A stretch of 64,000 nucleotides of DNA from Coniella vitis (taxonomy: Eukaryota > Ascomycota > Sordariomycetes > Diaporthales > Schizoparmaceae). The stretch is from positions 1-64,000 of the forward strand of contig WUJK01000015.1 in NCBI GenBank assembly GCA_011317545.1. Reading direction: 5' to 3'. The notes under the pieces were generated by a model that saw only the letters and a program-made list of their open reading frames with translations, was not told the DNA's origin and ran no database searches. Made by a program: the position numbers and the translations under genes. Shown here one piece after another: positions 56,770-64,000 of the stretch (its first letter is position 1; each line of letters starts with the position of its first letter).

Positions 56770-59229
56770 CTTGGAGATAATGCCGGGCCAGAAGGAGGAC
56801 TAAGCTGGGGGACCTTTGGATTGTTGCTGCTGGGCTTCCACCGGAGCAGAGACAAGAGGACAGAAGAAGTCTCAGCTGTTGGGAGTCTGGCAGTGAAGCA
56901 AGCAGGGACAGGTGGGAAGATCAAGAACAAAGGCGTCTGCAAGCCAGTATATATAATATGCAGGTGTGGTACTAATGCAGAGGATCTGGGGCGAGTGGGT
57001 GGTGCATACACCAGGGAGGGTATACAGTCGTCGATAAGGCAGGTCTGGTATTCGCTAGCAGGAACAGGCAAGTTACCCACTCCATGGTCTGGGATCCTTG
57101 GTAAACCGTTTTCGACTGGTGCTAACAAAAGAACATTGGCTGGACCCCGTCCTACGGGAAGTAGGGTTCACACTGCTGTCGTAAAAAGGTGTAATGGCGG
57201 GACTACCGATCAGCGCATATAGGTGGCCGCATTGCAAGCTATACTTGAGGTTTTCTTGCGATTTTCGAGCTGATTAGCAAAACACAGGCTCACGCGTGCC
57301 GCATGTCCAGCAACAAAACTCAAAGGGTCGCGGAAGTACACGGCGAAACTGAGAAGTTCAAGACCCAGACAGTGGTCGGTCATGTCCGTCTCTGGCAGCG
57401 CCAGTCTTTGCTCCTTTGGGCCACATGGACTTGCGCTGCGTGGGACTTTTACTGCGGGGAACGGCTGAAAAACAAGGTGCTGAAAGATAAGCAAACATCC
57501 CCCCTCCCCAAAATGTGCACGGTGAAGATCTACCTGCTTACAAGACATGCCATAGGATGGATACGACTTATGCGCACATCTATGGCGCACCTTGTCTCTG
57601 CGAACGTCTTCGGGTCGGGCCCGTTGAATTACAAGCTCAGATTTTGAGTTATGAAAAAGAGACGGATTCTGAGGAGAAGGCGAGATGAATTTTTCAAAAG
57701 TATGTGTGAAGGTGAGGTCAATACCTGGAGTAGGTTTGGTAATTCTGTGCAGCTTCTGGTGGGATACATTACTTCATACCTAGGAGTGACTAACAACTTA
57801 CATAGGGCTGTCTGTAGACAGTACTTGAAAGCGTACGGCAGCTTCATGGCGTGATGCGCCTACTTGTGTCCCCTGGGACAGGTACACGAGACTCGCTGCT
57901 CTAGCAAGCATATCTTTTTTGCTTTGTTCGGCAGGTCCACTTGGACCCACGTTGGCGACCGGCAACTGAGCCATCTTCTTGCATGGGCTGGTGATAAGAA
58001 CGAGAAAAAACCGCTCGGCTTGCAATATTTGCCTCGCTGTGGTAGCAAGCACCTCGTCTTGCGCGGCTGTCCTGCGACAAGGTAGGTTCCTGCTACATTG
58101 TCAGCATGACCGCCTCAATTGGAATGTAGTACAGATAACCGCTTTGCACGTCGGTCTCGGTCCTGTCACTTGGACTTGGCATTACTGGGAGCTTTGTGAC
58201 ATGCATTCGCTTGGGCCCATTCCCGATTCTGGCGAACTATGGTCTTCGAGCTAACAAAATCTTCCAAATAGTTGATATAGAGCTGCGTCTCGAAGACATG
58301 CGGATTTGCAGATCCCCAGAAAAATCTGTCTACGGACAAATCTTCTCTTGCATAACGCATCTCCACACGCGCGGGCTGCAAGGTACAGCATGCGACATAT
58401 GAGCTAGTAAAGTAGACTGTGTCTGCGCTTTACTCATAGTGTGATATTTCGAAAGGGCTGGGTCATGCACAATCGATTGCTACGAGCTGTGTATATTGTA
58501 CAATCATGCCGACCTGTATTGAACGAGATGAGTGAGACTCATCGCGATCCATGCCATATCCAGCTCCGACACGCGACAAGGGCGTCTTCCTCTGCGCCAT
58601 GGCTTGCCAATGCCAAGCACGACGTCAATCCGGGTGCTACTGTTGTAGTCGTCATGCGCTAAGGCAGGTTCAGGCTTCCCAGGTATGTACCATGTATGAT
58701 TCAAGTTTGCCCGACATGGATGGCATGGTCTACTGACAAGGCTGACGACGGTGGGTCTGACCGCAAAGATAGCCAGCTGTCTGTACCGGGTGCTTGGAAA
58801 CATATGTCTCTCATGCTCCAGAAAGTCCTGTTGAAAGCTTCTTGAGATGAGGGAAAGGCCCGACGCCTCCAGGTCTGGGAAATGCAGACTCTCTCCTCCT
58901 ACGCAAGCCGAGTGCAGATCTCGTCTGGTTACAGAAAGTGCTGGACCGAGCCTCCAGCAAGGAAAGCAAAGAGGCTGATATCACTGCAGATTCGGGGCCG
59001 GAACTAACGGGCCGTGGCTCACCGACTTGGTGTAGACGACTATTTAGGTAGCGACACGATGGCGTCGCTATCGCATGCACATACCAAGAACATTGCTTTT
59101 CCATGCCGGGATTTTGCACAGATATGAATATTGGTCATGGCAAAGGATACTCATGCCCAGTCTCAGGATAACACTCTATCGCCGCAAGCCGGGGCAAACA
59201 AGCCTTCGACCACCACCACAAGAGGTCGG
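56770..59229. other. Long intergenic region, no supported gene
   Basis: 2.46 kb. A TATATATA stretch near 56948-56955 lies about 180 bp upstream of the NUP start on the minus strand. The remaining frames are short and show no domain. Confidence 0.6.
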
Positions 59230-60510
59230 TCATGCGGCCGGTCCCGCCCCTACCTTGACTCGATAGGATCTGAAGGGGCCCTTTCTGGCGTCGATGTTAT
59301 CATACTGCCTCGCCGGTGCCAGACTCAGCTGATTGGTACAGAAATACAGATAGCCGTCGAGGATTGCCGCGCTATCTGCATGCTGAATGCGCCCGCTCCT
59401 CACCAGCGTCTTGACGCGGTAGTTGCGCGCCGCCACCGGGCCTGAGCCACCGGCAGCCACGCCATTGATCTCCTCGGTCACTCTGGCCTGGTCCGTCTGG
59501 ACATAGAAGATGGCATTCTGCTCGCTGGCTAGCATGAACAATCGGCCCTGGTCATCGGCCGTGAAGCCTGCCTGCTCGCTGCCCAGCTCTCCTGGATCCT
59601 GCACTGCGGCCAACACTTGCTCGTCGGTGGCGCCAAAGTCTTGCAGCACTGTCTGCGCCACATACGCAAAGCGCCGCGACGCCAAAACACCCCAGTACAC
59701 ATTGCCGCTCTGCAGCGCAATCCCATCCGAGGCTGTGTTACAAAAGCTCCTGACGGTACCGTTCCAGCAGTAGATGGGCTCGCCGTTATAGACGCCCACA
59801 AATGTCGGGTCCGCCATGACTGGCGCCGTGCCATTGAGGCGCTTGACCACACCGCCGGTCGCCAGATTTACAGCTACCACACCGCCAGCGGGCGACTCGT
59901 CCGTTAGGAACGCGAAGCCGCCCGCACCTGCTGTGTTGTTGATGCGGACGTCGTTGAGGTTTGTGCCATTGAACAGGATGTCGTCCGGGAAGAGGTATGT
60001 GTTGATGACCTCCCGCGTCGTCACGTTGAAGGACATGATTTTGGCGCCCCGCGACACGGCCTGTCCTTCCGAGCCGTACACGATCCCGCTGTCGACGATC
60101 CACATTTGCCCTAGTGAATCGAGCACCACATTTTGCACGTTGATGAAGCACGTAGCCGGGTCCTGACCTGGGCTGCAGCGCTGGATCTCAGCTGACGGCC
60201 ATGGTTCCTCGTCATCAAAACTGGTGCAGATGACCACGTTGTTGGTTGAGTTTTCCGCATTGCGCGGGTAGGTCAGGTAGATGTTGAGGTTGGCGTCCAC
60301 AGCGAGACCGGTGGGGGCGTCGGTGCTCTCGTGGACGGGCTCGAGTGTAGGGCCGATAATGGTGAAGTCTTGGGGGCAGACGCCGTTTGTCGTGTTGGAG
60401 CTTGAGAGAGCGGGGTTGGGGCAGGTGGTTGGGAAGGTGGCGTGGGTGAAGGGGAGAGTGAGGGCTGTCAAGCCGGCGAGTGCGGTGCTGAGTGGATTCT
60501 TGAGTGACAT
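59230..60510 (-). CDS. Secreted major royal jelly/yellow-family protein
   Basis: A single exon of 426 residues when started at the ATG at 60510 (MSLKNPLSTALAGLTALTLP), which places a signal peptide at the N-terminus; an ATG at 60543 adds 11 residues. The body is a six-bladed propeller of the MRJP/yellow type: STDAPTGLAVDANLNIYLTY, NVVLDSLGQMWIVDSGIVYG, GGFAFLTDESPAGGVVAVNL, VYWGVLASRRFAYVAQTVLQ and ADSAAILDGYLYFCTNQLSL. Conserved Cys pairs and eight or more NxT/NxS sites suggest an extracellular protein. The family is best known in insects but occurs in bacteria and fungi; the biochemical role in fungi is not established. Confidence 0.88.
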   Translation of the reverse strand: MSLKNPLSTALAGLTALTLPFTHATFPTTCPNPALSSSNTTNGVCPQDFTIIGPTLEPVHESTDAPTGLAVDANLNIYLTYPRNAENSTNNVVICTSFDDEEPWPSAEIQRCSPGQDPATCFINVQNVVLDSLGQMWIVDSGIVYGSEGQAVSRGAKIMSFNVTTREVINTYLFPDDILFNGTNLNDVRINNTAGAGGFAFLTDESPAGGVVAVNLATGGVVKRLNGTAPVMADPTFVGVYNGEPIYCWNGTVRSFCNTASDGIALQSGNVYWGVLASRRFAYVAQTVLQDFGATDEQVLAAVQDPGELGSEQAGFTADDQGRLFMLASEQNAIFYVQTDQARVTEEINGVAAGGSGPVAARNYRVKTLVRSGRIQHADSAAILDGYLYFCTNQLSLAPARQYDNIDARKGPFRSYRVKVGAGPAA

Positions 60511-61509
60511 GGTATTTGTGTCTCGCGGATCGTGAAGGGTCATGGGTTTGTAACCTAGGTATGGGTGCAGGATAGAGTATCACACTTTGTGTGTGGTGTG
60601 ATGATAGCATCAGCTTGGCAGTCAAGCTCCTAGACCTCGATCACGGGCTCCCAATGCTGACTCCTTGCCGTCGAGAGAAGTGGCCGCGAAGCTGATGGTA
60701 GCTTCTTACTGAAAGGCGAGCACGACGATCAATACAGAAGCGGTTGCTTTTGTGTGTGTGTGTGTGTGTCTTGTGTCAGAACCCCTGAATTTCTAAAGGA
60801 CGCACCAGAGGTGCTGGATGTTCCCTAGACTCTATTCAATGATACATATATATATATACCGTAAGGCTACATAGCTGGCGGTATTTCTCCCCCGCACTTT
60901 GCCGGTGATGATGATGTCAAGCAAATCTCCTTTAAACCGCGCGCGGGTGCGACCACTTTTCTCCGACTCTGCGCTCGGAGCGGACCGCTTCTCTTAAGAA
61001 GACCGGGGCGAAGTTATGATATATACGCGTGTTGAATTGTTTTGTTCCTTTTTGAGGTTCTACGGGTAGCAGTGCTCTTGCTTGTTGGTCCATGAGCCTA
61101 TGCATATTGGCGACGGAAAGTGGTGCAAAGTCGGCGAATCCACACAACGGAAATGATGGAATCAGGAACTCCTTCATTACTGGTAGAAGAGGGTAAGGAT
61201 AGTCGGGAAGGCGGTTGCACATTGGCTTCGACTTGTTCAAGCAAGAGGAATTAGAGACACTGTCGAGTTTGTAGATTCCAACTATCTTTTCATCGAAATC
61301 CACTCACGCCCGCTCATACACGTCCATATCTGTGCACAATTGGCCCAAGGCATTATTATTGACTCTGACCCTTGAAACTTGTATCCCAGCGGCATCGCGG
61401 TCCGCCCCATCGTGGAAACACTCCATGCCAACAGTTACTCATCCATCCCATCTCCTCCCCAGTCCCTTTCAGGCCCCCCCGGGGGGGGGGGGGGGGTTGG
61501 AGACCGCAT
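60511..61509. other. Intergenic with homopolymer and TG microsatellite
   Basis: 1.0 kb between the MRJP-like gene start and the 3' end of the transporter gene. Contains a TG repeat near 60751-60768, an AT repeat near 60846-60857 and the C7-G16 run (listed separately). No gene seen. Confidence 0.6.
61474..61496. repeat. C7-G16 homopolymer junction
   Basis: Seven C followed directly by sixteen G, 14 bp downstream of the transporter stop codon. Confidence 0.95.
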
Positions 61510-63670
61510 TCACCCCTGCAGTGGCGAGCGACATACAAATGCATTCACCTGCGGCGTCTGGAAGGCATCAATCAGCGACATGATCGCAGAATAACACCCC
61601 AAACCGCTCACCACCAGCGAGGCAAGAGTGTACAGCGTCAAGAGGATACACAGCCACCAGTAGCGACCCATGTACCCGCGAAGCAGTCTCTTGAGGCCGC
61701 TGTCTCGCCTGTGCACTTGGCCCGTGGCCGGGTCAAACGGCGGGTCGCCCCGCATGGCCTCGCGCTGCACGAAAAAGCCCAGGCCCAGCAGGGCGGGGAA
61801 GGTGTAGGTAAACTGCACAAAGAAGAGGGCGGCGGTGAGGGAGGTCAGGCCGTTGAAGTCGGGAATGGCCCCGGCGAGAATAAAGGCCAACGACCAGAAC
61901 AAGGGGACAATGACGGCCCAGAGAACCTTGCCCTTCTTGGTGGTCAAGGGTGGGAAGCTGAAGATGTCAATGAAGACGTTGTTGTATATCACCTTGATGC
62001 CAATATTGCCGTAGAGGGTGGCTGCAATGACTCCAGAAATAACGCCCAGCATGTTGCAAACTGTTTGCCAGGCATACGGCGAAATGCCTTGGTAAGCCAC
62101 CTATACGACAGCATTAAGCTAGTTAGCAAGACATGCGCAAGGAAAAGCCACTCCCTCTGCAATCCCATAATATGTCGGCCTTTCAACGTACCTGATTGGC
62201 ATATTGCCCCTGAAAGTAGTAGATATAGGACCCATAGATCATGTACACGGCATAGATGAAGAACTGCGAACCCCACATGACTTTGAGAAAATCTCGCGGC
62301 CTCTGAAGCTCGGCCATGAACTCGATGAAAAGTTGCGCGCCCGCATAGGCATAAACGCCCTGCATCAACCCAATAAGAGAACCGATGAATCCATTGTCAG
62401 AGGGCGGCACGGTTGAAAATCTTGTAATGGGAGGGTATGAGCCGTCTGGAAGCTGGGTGACAAGCCCCCCGCCGAGTACAGCGCCAGAGGAGCCGGCTTG
62501 CGCGGCGGCGTAGTTTGGCTCGCTGTGAGCCACAACGCCCATCGAAATGAACATGACCAAGAGGTTGATGAAAACGGACCAGTTGGCCAACCAGGTGAAA
62601 CGAGCCAAGGTGCGAATTTGACCCATGAAGAACCCAACAAGGGCCCAGAGCAGGCAACATACACTATAGCAAAGACGAAACTTCGAGACCTGCGACAAGG
62701 ATTGTCTGTGGCCTATCGTCAGTCATCCCGACCTTGGATGGAGGTCATCATACATGCTGCAAGATGAAGAACCTACCCATTACTAATGATGATATTCCCG
62801 ACGGTGAGCAGAAGCTGGAGGCCCTGACCAAAGTTGACAAGCCAGCGAAAATACTTTCCGTATATGCGGTACGCCAAGTCGCCGTAATTTTTGGCAGGAA
62901 ACTCGAAGGAATCGACGTTCATGAAGACCTTCCAAAGCAGATAACCGGATCTGCGAAATACAGAGTATTAGTAAAGCGCAGCTTGCTACAATCAACAGTG
63001 GCCTGGATAAGTGCTCACAGCCCGGTGAAGATGCCAAACAGAGTGTAGAGGCCGAATCCCTCCCCCCAACCCATCGTCCCCAAGGCAAAACCAACACCCT
63101 TTTGGCAAGATTTGAGATTAGCAGAAAGCCACCTGTGTGTCTCTATTCCTAGCAGGATGGACGTCGTTTAGGGTCAAGATGGCTACTTACAAATGGACCC
63201 AAGATGTCGGTCGTGATCAAGTAGAAGCATGCTGCTGCGGACGCTGTGCGAAGAGCCCGGCTTGCGTTCGTCCACTCTTCGTCGGTAATAGTAGCACGCA
63301 CCCTTGGGTCCGACAAATTAAGCTCCATTGCTGCTTGCCATGGACCATTGGCGCCTGGCCCTGAGACTAGGCCCTTGTTGGTAGTGGATGGGAGGAAGAT
63401 GGACCGGAGGGAAATGGCGGCCTTCTTTTGGCGTTCGTTTGCGGTTGCGTCCTCTTCAACACGTGCTCGCTCGGCATAGTACATGTACTCCTCGAATTGG
63501 ACGTCTGGGTCGTGCAGCAAGCGCATCTTTGGCTTGATGATTGTGGAATATTCTCCAGGACTCTGTCCACCGTGGTCACCGAAACCCTTCCCGTCACTCA
63601 CGCCTTGCTCATCACTCGAGCCTCCATGCTTTTCATCAAGAACGATGTCGGTTGGGGTTGACGTCGTCAT
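61510..63670 (-). CDS. AAAP-family amino-acid transporter
   Basis: Exons 63670-63191, 63098-63019, 62950-62777, 62705-62192 and 62100-61510 give 612 residues, all phases consistent. The ATG at 63670 gives MTTSTPTDIVLDEKHGG; a charged cytosolic region of about 140 residues precedes the first helix. Landmarks are SAAACFYLITTDILGPFGVG, GTMGWGEGFGLYTLFGIF, NYGDLAYRIYGKYFRWLV, IGLMQGVYAYAGAQLFIEFM and LGVISGVIAATLYGNIGIKV. It resembles the fungal neutral/aromatic amino-acid permeases of the AAAP group (such as Neurospora mtr), which import amino acids with protons. The first intron ends in AAG rather than C/TAG. The last exon ends NAFVCRSPLQG. Confidence 0.88.
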
Positions 63671-64000
63671 GTTGCGTTGCAATTGAAAGCAATGGCCAAC
63701 AGAGCAGTGGGTTCAGGAGTAAAGTGAATGTGGCATGATGTTCAATGCAAGCGTGGCGAGACGAAACGCGGTGCTCTGTGGCTTATATATATTGGACCGG
63801 GCAGATTAACAACAGCCGACCGTATGACCATGCATCTGACTTTGGCGAGTCGGTACGCCGGACAACCACAGCGATAACATGCATCCTTTATCCATCCTTC
63901 AATTCATCCATTGGATACGTTGACCGTCGCGTTACACCACAGTGTGCCGCCCTTAGATGTGGCGGACAAGCTTCTCAATCACCTATCCCCCCTTGCTTGC
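63671..64000. promoter_or_regulatory. Upstream region of the AAAP transporter gene
   Basis: 330 bp to the window edge. On the minus strand a CCAAT directly fused to a TATATATAAG box lies at 63782-63795, about 115 bp before the start codon, the clearest core promoter in the window. Nothing else is supported. Confidence 0.6.

Overview
This is nuclear DNA from a filamentous ascomycete fungus (Pezizomycotina, probably a Sordariomycete; Hypocreales is a guess). The evidence is short introns of about 50-200 bp with GTAAGT-like donors and CTAAC-like branch sites, compact genes on both strands, and fungal families such as Noc2, Mdm12, Rax1, Iks1 and sedolisin peptidases. I modelled 22 protein-coding genes, splicing them by eye; in every intact multi-exon gene the exon lengths sum to a whole number of codons. 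No rRNA, tRNA, CRISPR array or recognisable transposase was seen.

Layout. 1-905 is an extremely AT-rich satellite block. 1.2-11.2 kb holds Noc2 (ribosome assembly), Vps28 (ESCRT-I), Mdm12 (ER-mitochondria tether) and a Ccc2-type copper ATPase; three of these four carry single-base frameshifts. 13.8-25.8 kb is housekeeping and signalling: COP9 subunit 7, an Rax1-like RGS protein, ribosomal protein eL31, an APC/C-type ubiquitin-conjugating enzyme, Chk1 kinase and a GT32-like Golgi glycosyltransferase. 28.5-43.2 kb is more accessory: a secreted S53 peptidase, a glycine-zipper/cyanovirin-N fusion, an MFS transporter, an APC-family permease, Iks1 kinase and a secreted GH79 hydrolase. 46.1-63.7 kb holds an NADP-dependent reductase, a small membrane protein, a second MFS transporter, a head-to-head pair of beta-trefoil paralogues, a purine nucleoside permease, a royal-jelly/yellow-family secreted protein and an amino-acid transporter.

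How the genes relate. There is no operon and no clear biosynthetic cluster. The left half is core cell biology. The right half is rich in secreted enzymes and plasma-membrane transporters, which fits nutrient scavenging (protein, glycan, nucleoside and amino-acid uptake) and efflux.

Most notable: the frameshifts confined to the left 11.2 kb, which look like consensus errors or very recent decay; three GC-AG introns among about 44; a 14-nt internal exon; and a divergent beta-trefoil pair in which each gene opens with a 10-nt coding exon. I did not find a clearly new multi-gene system. The beta-trefoil pair is the best candidate for undescribed biology.
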